DNA of 36,790 bases from Prevotella sp. (GCA_017477435.1 JAFUVV010000010.1:1-36790), one strand, 5' to 3'; counted from the first letter of the stretch, positions 16,729 through 25,929 are shown. Numbers and translations are program-made. The notes: a model not told the origin generated them from the sequence alone.

Positions 16729-17049
16729 ATTTATATACCACATAAAGGTAATAGAATAAAAATAAATAAGGGAAATATTCTTCTTTACAAAAATATTATA
16801 GAGTGGGAGAGTGGAAAACATATAATTATCTCCAATAATGACATTATGATGAACGACAAGCCTCTGCAAGAGTATACATTTATTCATGATTATTATTTTA
16901 TGGCTGGTGATAATATATCTATTTCTGTGGACTCAAGATATTGGGGATTTGTACCAGATGTGTTTATTGTTGGAAAAGCATACTGTCTTATTGGGCATAC
17001 GTCTAAAAATACGAGAGAAGGAAAAAAATGGTTTAAAAAAATAGAATAA
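16729..17049 (+). pseudogene. 5'-truncated S26-family (type I) signal peptidase
   Basis: From the first base after the insertion sequence, one frame is open for 106 codons and reads as the C-terminal half of a Bacteroidetes signal peptidase I. It contains IYIPHKGNRIKI, LLYKNIIEWE, then the diagnostic DYYFMAGDN, DSRYWGFVP and FIVGKAY motifs. The N-terminal membrane anchor and the catalytic Ser and Lys boxes are missing. The sequence left of the element (15657-15700) does not continue the gene, so the 5' part was lost, not just split. An ATG at 16846 lies within the remnant, but a product from it would lack the active site. Its TAA overlaps the ATG of the next gene (TAATG), showing it was once coupled to the transglutaminase-like gene. 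Confidence 0.88.
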
Positions 17050-19040
17050 TGAAAACTCAATATTATTTATTTATTTTAATTATTTCATTGTATGCTTGTA
17101 ATATTATTCATGAAGACCATGATGAAATAAATATGGCACTGAATCTCGCTGGAAAGAATCGACATGAATTAGAGGCCGTGCTCTCACACTATGCAAGCGA
17201 ACCACAGAAACTGGAAGCGGCAAAGTTCCTAATCAGGAACATGCCCGGACACTATTCTTATGCCGATACAGTAATTTTAACAAGATATTCAGCCGCTGTA
17301 GACTCCATACTGACTGCCATGAGCAATACAAGCATGTATGAACGGAAGGATTCTATAAACTCATGCGCTGAAAAACTCGGAATTGCGCAAGTGAAAAAGA
17401 TTCAGGACATTCACGTTATTACATCCGACTATCTCATCCGTAACATAGACAATGCTTTCGAGGCCTGGAACGGTCCTTGGGCACGTCACCTCAGTTTCGA
17501 ACAATTCTGCGAATACCTTCTTCCATACAAGGTTGGAGAGTTACAATTACTTGACGACTGGCGCAACCGTCTTAAAGGTTTCCATACAGAGGTACTCAAC
17601 GACATGGATAAATGCGACGCCTACCGCAATGCCACTCTCGAGGCAGCACGTCGTCTGTCGAAAAGCCTCGGTGCATACGTTCACCCGAACTATAATAGTG
17701 TGGTTAACTTCCCCGTAATGAGATTCGAAGTAAACGCACGGGTGCCGTGCGGATCATGCGATTATTACATTCCCTTGGCTTTGGCTGTACACCGAAGCAA
17801 TGGAATACCACTCACCCATGATTTCTGCCCTCATTGGGCAAGTCGTCGTCTAGGTCACAGCTGGAACGCAGTGCTCGCTGAGAATGGGCGTACGATGGCA
17901 TTCAATGGTGTCAGCGAGAACCCGGTTATGGCTACTAACGGCATAAGCGTATCAGATGGAGACATGCATAACTCCATGGAGAAAATGGCAAAAGTATATC
18001 GGCACACTTACGCACGAAATAAGGAACTTTCGGAATTAAATCGAAAGGAGAAAAACGTACCGCCGTTGCTACGCAATGTTTTTATGAAAGACGTTACTAC
18101 AAGTTATATGGAAACCTCCGATATTTCTGTTCATTTGCGCAATGTGCCACGTGGTGTGTCTTATGCATATCTCGCCATTTATGGTGACAATGACTGGTAT
18201 CCAGTTACGTTTGCCAAGATAGAAAAAGGCAAGGCCATTTTCCAGAACATGGGACGAAATATCATGTACATTGTCCTGTGTTATTCTCCGGATGGTACAA
18301 GACATATGCTCTCCGAACCGTTATTACTCGGTTTCGATGGAAACGTTAAGACATTTGCTCCATCCGAAAAGAGAACCACTATGCGTCTAACACGGAAATA
18401 CCCCATTCTTGAATACGTCTACAAATGGCTTTCATGCGTTGACAATTGTGAGTTTCAAGCCTCCAACGACAACAATTTCCACCGATACAGCACCATTCAT
18501 ATCACGTCAGGAACAAAGGCAACAGGCAACGAACTGGATATCCCTGAGCCTACGCCTCCATTTAGGTTTTGGAGATTCATCCCACTGAAAGAAAACTCTC
18601 GCGGAAACATTGCAGAGATTTACTTTTACGACAGCAATGGTAAAAAAATATGCGGAAGAGTGATAGGCACGGAAGGATCATTTGAAAACAGGGCAAACCG
18701 CACACGCGAAGCAGCATTCGATGGGAATACACTCACCTATTTCGAATCTCCTGACGGCAAAACACCGTGGGTGGGAATGGATTTCGGTTACCCCGTAAAA
18801 TTATCAAGCATTATATATTATCCCCGTGGCGACGGCAACTCGGTTGAACTAGGCGATGAGTACGAACTCTTTTATTGGGATGACGACAATTGGCAAAGCA
18901 TAGGAAAGAAAAGAGCACAAAGCCATTGGATTGAATTTGCCGCCGTGCCTGAAGGGACAATCTATCTGCTTCGCGACATAACAAAAGGCCACGAAGAGAG
19001 AATTTTCACATATGATGACTCCATGCAGACTTGGTGGTAA
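17049..19040 (+). CDS. Transglutaminase-like lipoprotein with C-terminal discoidin-type domain
   Basis: The 663-residue protein has a lipoprotein signal with Cys17 (LYAC). An alpha-helical N-terminal region leads to a transglutaminase-like core with RVPCGSCDYYIPLALAVHRS (likely nucleophile Cys237) and GHSWNAVL (His270). Beta-rich segments follow. The last ~150 residues (about 510-660) look like an F5/8 type C (discoidin) carbohydrate-binding fold: FRFWRFIPLKEN, IAEIYFYD, AFDGNTLTYFES, WVGMDFGYPVKLSSIIYYPR. Such proteins are cell-surface enzymes of unknown substrate in Bacteroidetes. Composition is intermediate between the AT-rich block and the GC-richer flank. Its original promoter was probably upstream of the lost signal-peptidase start, so present expression may depend on the IS end. 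Confidence 0.85.
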   Translation: MKTQYYLFILIISLYACNIIHEDHDEINMALNLAGKNRHELEAVLSHYASEPQKLEAAKFLIRNMPGHYSYADTVILTRYSAAVDSILTAMSNTSMYERKDSINSCAEKLGIAQVKKIQDIHVITSDYLIRNIDNAFEAWNGPWARHLSFEQFCEYLLPYKVGELQLLDDWRNRLKGFHTEVLNDMDKCDAYRNATLEAARRLSKSLGAYVHPNYNSVVNFPVMRFEVNARVPCGSCDYYIPLALAVHRSNGIPLTHDFCPHWASRRLGHSWNAVLAENGRTMAFNGVSENPVMATNGISVSDGDMHNSMEKMAKVYRHTYARNKELSELNRKEKNVPPLLRNVFMKDVTTSYMETSDISVHLRNVPRGVSYAYLAIYGDNDWYPVTFAKIEKGKAIFQNMGRNIMYIVLCYSPDGTRHMLSEPLLLGFDGNVKTFAPSEKRTTMRLTRKYPILEYVYKWLSCVDNCEFQASNDNNFHRYSTIHITSGTKATGNELDIPEPTPPFRFWRFIPLKENSRGNIAEIYFYDSNGKKICGRVIGTEGSFENRANRTREAAFDGNTLTYFESPDGKTPWVGMDFGYPVKLSSIIYYPRGDGNSVELGDEYELFYWDDDNWQSIGKKRAQSHWIEFAAVPEGTIYLLRDITKGHEERIFTYDDSMQTWW

Positions 19041-19496
19041 TGCAATTTTAATTGTATCGAAATGGGGCATCATATTCCTGTAAATAGTTATAGCCAAACA
19101 AAACAAAAAATAGTGAACTGTATAGTCCACTCTAACAAGTAGTATAGAATATATATTATGAGAGATTTTTATTGATATAAAGGACATTGATATTGTTTAT
19201 TTGAGACAAATGATTTATCCCTCGATGTTGAGTTACAATGACTCACATGCTCAATCCCCACAGATGCAATCGCAATGGCGGTATAATAATTTGTTTTTGT
19301 TGCATTCATTTTGTTTTTGATGCTGCAAAAAAAGAAGCGGCAAAATATTTCTTTACCAGATATGGCGACATGAGCGATTATACACACGTGGTTTAACATT
19401 CATGTTTCGCTTATGATTGGTGATATGTATGATCTCTGTTAAAGAAATCCCTTCACCAGCGAAGGGATTTCTTGTTTATATGCTTTCTTATGTTTT
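19041..19496. other. Gene-free interval between convergent genes
   Basis: This 456-bp AT-rich stretch shows no gene I can support. A short plus-strand reading frame ending near 19,396 (FDAAKKEAAKYFFTRYGDM) looks protein-like only over its last 25 residues and may be a fossil. The interval ends with the hairpin at 19442-19473. Confidence 0.4.
19442..19473 (-). terminator. Hairpin downstream of the GH2 gene
   Basis: A 12-bp perfect stem, AAGAAATCCCTT (19442-19453) with AAGGGATTTCTT (19462-19473), lies 23 bp after the GH2 stop codon. The T-tract on the minus strand is short, so it could also be bidirectional. Confidence 0.65.
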
Positions 19497-22226
19497 TTAT
19501 TTCCTCAGTACGAGTGTTGGGTCGAGGGGATAGCGTCCGAAGTCCTTGCCATAGATTGCGAGTCCGCCGTCGAGTCCGTCGTCGGGGACGGTGAAGCGGA
19601 TTGTTGCTGTTTGGCTGCCGGCAAATGCTGAGAGCGGAATGTCGACGTGGAACAGATATCCGTATGACCCTGCTTCGGTCATGACGGGTTCTTTGGGCTG
19701 TGCTCCCCACGAGAGTATTCCTCTGTGGTCGGCGGGCGCGTCGGCAATCTCCTGCTTACCCACGACGGTGCCGTTGACCGATATCTCCACTCTCGAGGGC
19801 CACAGCTTGGTGTCGGTCATGGCGTAGGAGTTTGCCGAGCGGCAATGGTCGCGGTTGCCACCAGGCACGTAGGTGCTGGGCAGTACGACGCTGTCATCGA
19901 CATCGCGTGTGAAGAGTTCTCGCGACGAGGCTTCAAAGACGAGCTCGGCCGATTTCACCTTCGAGAGGTCAACATCGTCGGGAATGGTTACCTTGTATTC
20001 GAAATATCCGTGTCCGAAGCCATTCACCTTCTTTCCTTCCATTGCATCGCCCTGTTTCTGCGACCATTTCTGTGAGGTGAACGACGCCGGAGCGAATGTC
20101 ACGAGTCGGGTGCCGGCGTCCTTTATACTGCTGCCGTCTTTCACTCTCAGCGTGAGGAAGTTGCGATGGAGGACCTTCTCGCCGGTCTTCAGCACGTAGC
20201 GAAGTATATAGAGCCCGTTCTGCTGTGGTGCTTTCACGACCATGGTTTCGAGCAATGAGTTTTTGTAAGGCACGAATTTAAACTCTGATTTTTTCCCCGA
20301 CGTTGGCATATAGGTGACGGGCTGTCCCAGTTCGTCCCAGCCTACAATCTCTGTCTCGAGTTGCAGTGGGCCTGGGTCTTTGTCGGTCATGAACGACGCG
20401 AAGAAGTTCACTTTCATTTCCTCTCCGGCCTTTGGCTCGGTGTAGAGTTGATGGTCGGTGGTGATGTAGTAAGGACTATGGAAATCTGCTATCGTCATTC
20501 CTGGCACGATGTCGCCGAGGCCGTCGTACTTAGGTGTGCGGTCGTAGCGCACATATCCGTTCCACTCGGTGGGTACGTCGTGGTGCTCGGTGTAGAGCCA
20601 TCCGGCACACTTAGGATTTCTTCGGAACGCATTGATCATGATGTGATAGTCCCACGTGAAGTCGCTGTCGCCTGCGCTGCCGCTATATCCCCACACATTG
20701 CCGCACTCGCTGTTCATCATGGGCTGGCGACCCTGCACACTGCCTTCGACAAAGTTGAACGGACTGCCGGGGTAGGTGTTGTCGACGTAGTATTTCAGTT
20801 CTCTGTCCCAGTCCCATCCGGGTCGATAGGAGTGCCACGAGTTGATGTCGGTCTCTACATGGTCTTGGTTGCATGCCGACTGATCTTCCACCAGTCTTGA
20901 CGTGTCGAGGCTCTTCGTGAGTCGGTACATCGACCGCACCCACTCCTGCGTCTCTTTCAGGTAGACGCGCTTTGTCTTCAGTCCCCACGTCTCGTTGAAG
21001 TTCACCCATGCGAAGATGGACGGATGGTTGTAGTCGCGTTCCACCTGACCTCGCAGGCAGTGCTCCCAGTCGGCGCGTGCCTCGGCGTCGGGCTCGCCCC
21101 AGAAGTGTGGCGTGTCGGCCATGATGAGCAGCCCGAGGCGGTCGGCCCAGTAGAGCTTGCGGGGCACCTCAACCTTTATGTGCACGCGGTTACCGTTGAG
21201 CCCGAGACGCTTGGAGATGAGTATCTCGTTGCGCATATACTCGTCGGTGGGGAAGGTATAGAAACCGTCGGGGCAGAAACTCTGGTCGAGGGTGAGCTGC
21301 AGGTAGACGGGGTTGTTGTTCAGAGCGATGTAAGGATAGTCGGTTCCCGGCAGGTCGACGACGCTTATCTTGCGCTGTCCGAAATAGCTGCTGACGGCAT
21401 CGCTATGGCCGAGCTGTGCCGTGACCTCATAGAGGAACGGGTCGTCGAGGTTCCAGAGGTGCTGGTTCTTTATCGGCACCGTGAACGATGCTTTCTGTCG
21501 GCCCGAGATGTCGGCCGTGAATTTCTTCTGACCTCCCGTGCGGAACTTCAGCTGGAACTTCTCTCCCTGTGCTGCGGGGGCTGCGAGGGCGACGTCGACC
21601 TTCACCGTCGAGCCGTCGATGTCGGGTGTGAAGTGGAGCGAGGTGATATAGTTGTCGCTGCGGGCCTCAAGGTATACCGTCTGCCAGATGCCTCGCACGT
21701 TGCCATACTCCTGCTTGCCGTAGAGGTGGGAGGAATTTTTCAGGTCTTCCACGCTCATGACAATCTGCTGGCGCTCACCGTATTTCACGTTCTTCAACTC
21801 GAACTCAAACGGGGTGTATCCTCCCTTGTGAGAACCCAGTTCTTGTCCGTCGAGCCATGCATGTGTCTCCCAATCGGCTGCTCCCACAACGAGGAACACC
21901 CGCTTGCCCTTCCACGCCTTGGGCACGACGATGTCGCGTGCATACCATCCCATGTCGCCCTTGCCCTTCACTTCGGACAGGGGTGTCTCCCAAGAGAACG
22001 GCACAAGGATGCGCTCGTCGAACGACGAGAGCGTCCTCTCGGCCATCGAACGGCGGGCAGCCGACTCGTCGAAGGTGAACGACCAGTAGCCGTTCAGGTT
22101 GATCCACTTCGACCTCTCAAAGTCGGGACGGGGATGCTCCGGAAGTGGAACACTTCCCAATGATTCAATACTTGTCCCAAAGAACAAGCAGAATAGAAAG
22201 AAAAAGAATAATCTGAAGTTCTTCAT
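19497..22226 (-). CDS. Glycoside hydrolase family 2 protein (beta-galactosidase/glucuronidase-like)
   Basis: Using ATG 22226 the product has 909 residues (a TTG at 22232 would add two). After a signal peptide come a jelly-roll sugar-binding domain (RSKWINLNGYWSFTFDE, then GDMGWYARDIVVP), an Ig-like domain, and a TIM barrel with the GH2 acid/base in AWVNFNETWG (Glu412) and the nucleophile in MMNSECGN (Glu507). Long C-terminal beta-sandwich regions follow, possibly a galactose-binding-like module near 650-900. It removes a beta-linked sugar from a glycan in the periplasm or at the surface; specificity cannot be read. It follows the DUF4838 gene by 36 bp, so both form one operon. Confidence 0.92.
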   Translation of the reverse strand: MKNFRLFFFFLFCLFFGTSIESLGSVPLPEHPRPDFERSKWINLNGYWSFTFDESAARRSMAERTLSSFDERILVPFSWETPLSEVKGKGDMGWYARDIVVPKAWKGKRVFLVVGAADWETHAWLDGQELGSHKGGYTPFEFELKNVKYGERQQIVMSVEDLKNSSHLYGKQEYGNVRGIWQTVYLEARSDNYITSLHFTPDIDGSTVKVDVALAAPAAQGEKFQLKFRTGGQKKFTADISGRQKASFTVPIKNQHLWNLDDPFLYEVTAQLGHSDAVSSYFGQRKISVVDLPGTDYPYIALNNNPVYLQLTLDQSFCPDGFYTFPTDEYMRNEILISKRLGLNGNRVHIKVEVPRKLYWADRLGLLIMADTPHFWGEPDAEARADWEHCLRGQVERDYNHPSIFAWVNFNETWGLKTKRVYLKETQEWVRSMYRLTKSLDTSRLVEDQSACNQDHVETDINSWHSYRPGWDWDRELKYYVDNTYPGSPFNFVEGSVQGRQPMMNSECGNVWGYSGSAGDSDFTWDYHIMINAFRRNPKCAGWLYTEHHDVPTEWNGYVRYDRTPKYDGLGDIVPGMTIADFHSPYYITTDHQLYTEPKAGEEMKVNFFASFMTDKDPGPLQLETEIVGWDELGQPVTYMPTSGKKSEFKFVPYKNSLLETMVVKAPQQNGLYILRYVLKTGEKVLHRNFLTLRVKDGSSIKDAGTRLVTFAPASFTSQKWSQKQGDAMEGKKVNGFGHGYFEYKVTIPDDVDLSKVKSAELVFEASSRELFTRDVDDSVVLPSTYVPGGNRDHCRSANSYAMTDTKLWPSRVEISVNGTVVGKQEIADAPADHRGILSWGAQPKEPVMTEAGSYGYLFHVDIPLSAFAGSQTATIRFTVPDDGLDGGLAIYGKDFGRYPLDPTLVLRK

Positions 22227-22262
22227 AATCAATATTTATATGTGTATTTTTACTATTTTGTC

Positions 22263-23327
22263 CTATCTTTTTGTCTTTCGCCCAGCTTTCTTTGGGCGGA
22301 ACGATGCCAGCGCGTCGCCATATTCCTTCAGGTAATATGCGTTGGGGTAGGTGCTGAAATATGTCGAATCCATATACACGGCGAAGGAGGTGATGTTGCG
22401 TATTCCCATCGAGGCATACGTCTCGATGTCGGAGCGGAACACATCACCATGCCATGGTAGTTCTATTGCAGGTTTTTTGTATCTGCTTGCCAGCGACACG
22501 TCGAGCCAATACTCGAGCACCACTGCCGTCTTTGCTGGGAACACCTCAAGGTTCTCTTTCAGGTAAGTGAGATTCTTGGCGTTGTTGCCCATCTCGCGCA
22601 CATAGGCAGTGGAGTCGGTGATGGGCTTGTCCCATCTGCGATGTACGGGGGCAAACTCGAGGAATATGCCTTTATGCGGCTTCACCTTGCGCGGGGCCTG
22701 CAATGTTGGCATATAAGCCAGATGTGCCAGCATGGCCTTGGGGTCGTAGGTGCGGATGGCCTCGATCATTCTGTTCTCAATGACAAGTGCCTGTTCGCTT
22801 GCCGTCAGATGTGAGCAGTCAGGGCATTGACAAGTCAGCGAGCAGTCGTCGAGCCAGAGATAGTACCGGTGATTCGTTGCGGGCAGATGGCGGGCATAGT
22901 ACAGTGCACGGCTGGCGATGGTGTCGAGTGCGCGTGCAGAGCTCACACAGCAGTTGAAATCGGCAGTGCGGCGGCCGTGCTCGTTCATTCGGAACATTGT
23001 GGAATCGACGGCAAACAGGTTGCGCGGAAGGAGAATGCTCATCGAGTGAAGCTGGTGCTCAACCTCTATTCCATACTTGCGGCAGTCGGCTTGAAACTTG
23101 CGCCCTTTCTCCGATTCCCAGAAACGAAGCACCTGGTCGGGGGTGATGTGCGTGCCCAAGGTGTTTATTCCGTTCTCGAAAGCAATGCGTGGCCAGTCGG
23201 CTGTCTCTAAGTCGGGCACCGACAACACCGCACCGCGCATCTTGAAATATGGTTTCTGTTTGCCGTATCCGGCAGTAATCATCAGCAGAAACAGTAAAAG
23301 GAATAACGACTTAAGATGTAGTTTCAT
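22263..23327 (-). CDS. Secreted DUF4838-like (glycosidase-related) protein
   Basis: The preferred start is ATG 23327 (MKLHLKSLFLLLFLLM), giving 354 residues with a clear signal peptide; a longer frame to 23369 overlaps the promoter and lacks support. The body resembles the alpha/beta barrel of DUF4838 proteins: a FWESEKGRKFQADCRKYGIE segment, NCCVSSARAL, YYLWLDDCSLTCQCPDCSHL, and HRRWDKPITD. The paired cysteines around CQCPDC are typical. DUF4838 proteins accompany glycosidases in Bacteroidetes polysaccharide-use loci; activity is not established. It is the first gene of the operon with the GH2 enzyme and ends in TAG. Confidence 0.78.
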   Translation of the reverse strand: MKLHLKSLFLLLFLLMITAGYGKQKPYFKMRGAVLSVPDLETADWPRIAFENGINTLGTHITPDQVLRFWESEKGRKFQADCRKYGIEVEHQLHSMSILLPRNLFAVDSTMFRMNEHGRRTADFNCCVSSARALDTIASRALYYARHLPATNHRYYLWLDDCSLTCQCPDCSHLTASEQALVIENRMIEAIRTYDPKAMLAHLAYMPTLQAPRKVKPHKGIFLEFAPVHRRWDKPITDSTAYVREMGNNAKNLTYLKENLEVFPAKTAVVLEYWLDVSLASRYKKPAIELPWHGDVFRSDIETYASMGIRNITSFAVYMDSTYFSTYPNAYYLKEYGDALASFRPKKAGRKTKR

Positions 23328-23358
23328 ATCTCGATGGATTGTCTGAGGATTTCGCAGA

Positions 23359-23389
23359 CAAAGATACAAATAATAATCAGTGGAACAAA
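23359..23389 (-). promoter_or_regulatory. Promoter of the DUF4838-GH2 operon
   Basis: On the minus strand TTTG (23386-23389), 19 nt, then TATCTTTG (23359-23366): a perfect vegetative promoter about 30 nt before ATG 23327, which supports that start. Confidence 0.75.
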
Positions 23390-23485
23390 GAAATGCACGA
23401 GAAATTATCGGCCACGTCCGTCCGCTTTCCCAGATAACGCCGCCAAACGAAAGCCTTTAAAGAAAGAGAAAGCCGCTATGAAAAC

Positions 23486-23573
23486 AGTACATGGCTTTTG
23501 TACTAACAGTACATAGGCTTTGTACTCGGAGTACATGGCTCTTGTACTCGAAGTACATGAGCCTTGTACTGCA
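23486..23573. repeat. Array C: four tandem 22-bp palindromic units (GTACT arms)
   Basis: Units start at 23486, 23508, 23530 and 23552, each AGTACA-N7-TGTACT plus a 3-nt linker. The cores are TGGCTTT, TAGGCTT, TGGCTCT and TGAGCCT. The array lies about 100 bp upstream of the DUF4838-GH2 promoter and is intergenic. The first core is the exact reverse complement of the main core in array B. Confidence 0.9.
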
Positions 23574-23689
23574 GCCAAGAAAAGCAAGAGGAAAAGCTGA
23601 TGGGAAATACCGACGGCGCCTACAAAGCCTCTCTGTCTGCTCAAAAATTATCCGCATCGCAGTCAAAAAAGCCTGATATTTAAGATTAT

Positions 23690-23745
23690 TTAACGGTATT
23701 TCTGCCACTATAGAAGTATTATTTCAATTTACCATATTATTTTTG
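23690..23745 (+). promoter_or_regulatory. Promoter-like element with conserved upstream motif, copy 3
   Basis: TTAACG (23690-23695), 17 nt, GAAGTATTATTTC (23713-23725), then TATTTTTG (23738-23745), again 25 nt from GAAG to the -7 box. No plus-strand gene follows: a transcript would run about 100 nt into the hairpin at the 3' end of sufD, so it could make a short RNA or one antisense to sufD. ATATTTAAG precedes it, as in copy 1. Confidence 0.45.
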
Positions 23746-23825
23746 CTGCAGAAAAAGAAAGTTGCCATAGACGTGCAGCGACTGAGAAATAAAAAAAAAT
23801 GCTAAATTAAAGGACAATACTTGTA

Positions 23826-23858
23826 TAGGCTGCAAACTACTTACAGAGTTTGCAGCCT
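23826..23858 (-). terminator. Hairpin overlapping the sufD stop codon
   Basis: AGGCTGCAAAC (23826-23836) pairs perfectly with GTTTGCAGCCT (23848-23858); the sufD TAG (23837-23839) is in the loop. There is no strong T-tract on either side, so termination may be partial, or the hairpin may protect the message end. Confidence 0.6.
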
Positions 23859-25177
23859 TCACATTTGTTCAGCTCGCCGCGAAAGCGCTTATCTACAAGA
23901 TAGCGAAGGCGGTCGCGGAGAGGAGTAAGCTCAATCTTGTCGATCACCTCGCCCACAAACGCTATCTGCAACAGCAGCTTTGCCTCTTCAAGACTGATAC
24001 CACGCTGACGCATGTAGAACAGCGCCTGATCGTTGAGCTGCCCGACGGTGGAACCGTGAGAGCACTTCACGTCGTCGGCATAGATCTCGAGCATCGGCTG
24101 GGTAAACATACGTGCCTCGCGGGTGGCACAGAGATTCTGGTTGACTTCCTCTGAGACGGTCTGCTGAGCATCCTGCCTGACGAGCACACGGCCGGCAAAG
24201 GCACCAGTCGACTTGTCGTCGAGGACATACTTATACAGCTCGTGACTCGTGCAATGCGAGACTTGATGGTCGACGAGAGTGTTGTTGTCTACATGCTGCT
24301 CCTTGTCGGAGATCACGCAGCCTCCCAACGAGCACTCGGCCCCTTCGCCACGGAACGCCAGGCGAAGCGTGTTGCGCGTCACGCCGTTGTGAAGGGTGAT
24401 GACATTGTGAACCACACGGCTGTCGGCCTGCTGATTAATGTAGACATTGCTGAAACGGGTGTTCTTGTAATGAGTCTCTTCGAGCGAATGTAGTTCGAGC
24501 GACGCATTGTGTCCGACGAATGCCTCAACCACCTCTGTGGCGAGGAAGGGACGGTCGTCGGAGGCATGGTCGCAGAACAGCAACTTCACTGAGGCTCCTT
24601 CCTCGACGATGATCAGCACACGGCGATTGACCATCAGGTCGACATCCGAACGTAGGATATTCACCACCTGTATGGTCTTCTCTGCAACGACGCCCTTCGG
24701 CACGTAGACAAGCAGCCCATCCTGGGCGAGCATCGTATTGAGGGCAGTGACAGCATCACCGATAAAATCGGCGATTTTTGAATAATACCTCTCGATGAAA
24801 CCGGGATTTTTAGAAGAATAGGCTTTCAGAGAATCGACTATCACTCCGTCAACAACATGCTTGGGAATCTCTGAAAGAAGCGGCTGGTCGTTGACCACAA
24901 AATAGAGCTGCGTGCTCAGGTTTGGCACGTCGCAGCGGAAGGCCTCGTAAGGATCGACGGGTATTGCGAGTCTGTTCAGATTGAGACCATAGTCGGGAGC
25001 GAAGAGTGTGGGCACATCGGTGTAGCGGTATTCCTCGGTTTTCTTCGTCGGGAACCCCTTGCTGCGGAACGCCTCGAATGCCTCATCGCGCACGGCATTC
25101 ATCGGTGTCGCGCTATGACTGCAGATCATATCGCGGCACTGCTCGTAGAGGTCGATATATTGCTGTTCGCTATTCAT
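23837..25177 (-). CDS. sufD: SufD, Fe-S cluster assembly scaffold subunit
   Basis: The 446-residue protein is a SufB/SufD beta-helix family member. Its N-terminal region (RSKGFPTKKTEEYRYTDVPT) and the core (VNNTLVDH-type stretch QHVDNNTLVDHQVSHCTSHE, then FAGRVLVRQDAQQTVSEEVN and KCSHGSTVGQLNDQALFYMR) are typical of SufD. SufD joins SufB and SufC in the cytosolic scaffold that builds iron-sulfur clusters with sulfur from SufS. The C-terminus ends with a cysteine cluster CEGCKLCK before TAG. The ATG overlaps the sufC stop by 4 bp (ATGA), so the two are translationally coupled. Confidence 0.96.
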   Translation of the reverse strand: MNSEQQYIDLYEQCRDMICSHSATPMNAVRDEAFEAFRSKGFPTKKTEEYRYTDVPTLFAPDYGLNLNRLAIPVDPYEAFRCDVPNLSTQLYFVVNDQPLLSEIPKHVVDGVIVDSLKAYSSKNPGFIERYYSKIADFIGDAVTALNTMLAQDGLLVYVPKGVVAEKTIQVVNILRSDVDLMVNRRVLIIVEEGASVKLLFCDHASDDRPFLATEVVEAFVGHNASLELHSLEETHYKNTRFSNVYINQQADSRVVHNVITLHNGVTRNTLRLAFRGEGAECSLGGCVISDKEQHVDNNTLVDHQVSHCTSHELYKYVLDDKSTGAFAGRVLVRQDAQQTVSEEVNQNLCATREARMFTQPMLEIYADDVKCSHGSTVGQLNDQALFYMRQRGISLEEAKLLLQIAFVGEVIDKIELTPLRDRLRYLVDKRFRGELNKCEGCKLCK

Positions 25178-25929
25178 TCTTCGCCGATTTCCTCTTTAAT
25201 CCAATCGTAGCCTCGCTCCTGAATTTCTTTTGCCAGTTCTGGGCCGGCGGTCTTCACTATTCGTCCCTGATAGAGCACGTGCACCACGTCGGGACGTATC
25301 ATCTCGAGCAGGCGGTCGTAGTGGGTTATCACGATGCACGATGACTCCGACGTGCGCAGTTTGTTCACTCCCTCGGCCACGATGCGCATGGCATCGACGT
25401 CAAGACCTGAGTCTGTCTCGTCGAGGATCGACAGTTTAGGCTCGAGCATTGCCATCTGGAATATCTCGTTGCGTTTCTTCTCTCCCCCGCTGAAGCCCTC
25501 GTTGACAGAGCGATGTGAGAGTTTCGAGTCGAGATCAACAATCTTCCGTTTCTCGCGCATCAGCTTCATGAAGTCGGATGCATTAAGTGGCTCTTGCCCG
25601 AGGAAGCGGCGCTTCTCGTTGATGGCGGCTTTCATGAAGTTTGTCATCGATACACCAGGAATCTCCACCGGATACTGGAACGAGAGGAACAGCCCCTCAT
25701 GGGCACGGTCTTCGGGTTTCATCTCGAGCAAGTTCTTGCCGTTGAACCACGCCTCACCCTCCGTCACTTCGTAGAGAGGGTTGCCTGTCAGCACGGCGCT
25801 CAGCGTGGACTTGCCCGACCCGTTGGGCCCCATGATGGCATGGGTCTCACCGTCATTGACGACGAGGTCGATGCCCTTCAATATCTCCTTGCCTGCAATG
25901 GAGGCATGCAAATTCTTTACTTCAAGCAT
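25174..25929 (-). CDS. sufC: SufC, Fe-S cluster assembly ATPase
   Basis: A 251-residue ABC-type ATPase. It has Walker A GPNGSGKST (34-42), a Q-loop FLSFQYPVEIPG specific to SufC, the signature FSGGEKKRNE, Walker B LSILDETDSGLD, and the switch histidine in VITHYDR. SufC drives conformational change of the SufB2C2D/SufBC2D scaffold in the cytosol and has no membrane partner. It sits between the deaminase gene (42-bp gap) and sufD (4-bp overlap). No abnormality is visible. Confidence 0.97.
   Translation of the reverse strand: MLEVKNLHASIAGKEILKGIDLVVNDGETHAIMGPNGSGKSTLSAVLTGNPLYEVTEGEAWFNGKNLLEMKPEDRAHEGLFLSFQYPVEIPGVSMTNFMKAAINEKRRFLGQEPLNASDFMKLMREKRKIVDLDSKLSHRSVNEGFSGGEKKRNEIFQMAMLEPKLSILDETDSGLDVDAMRIVAEGVNKLRTSESSCIVITHYDRLLEMIRPDVVHVLYQGRIVKTAGPELAKEIQERGYDWIKEEIGEE

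Noticed and set aside
15697-16732. ATTT as a certain target-site duplication of the insertion sequence
   Set aside because: The flanks are so AT-rich that four matching bases are expected by chance, and a deletion on one side makes a true duplication unlikely to survive.
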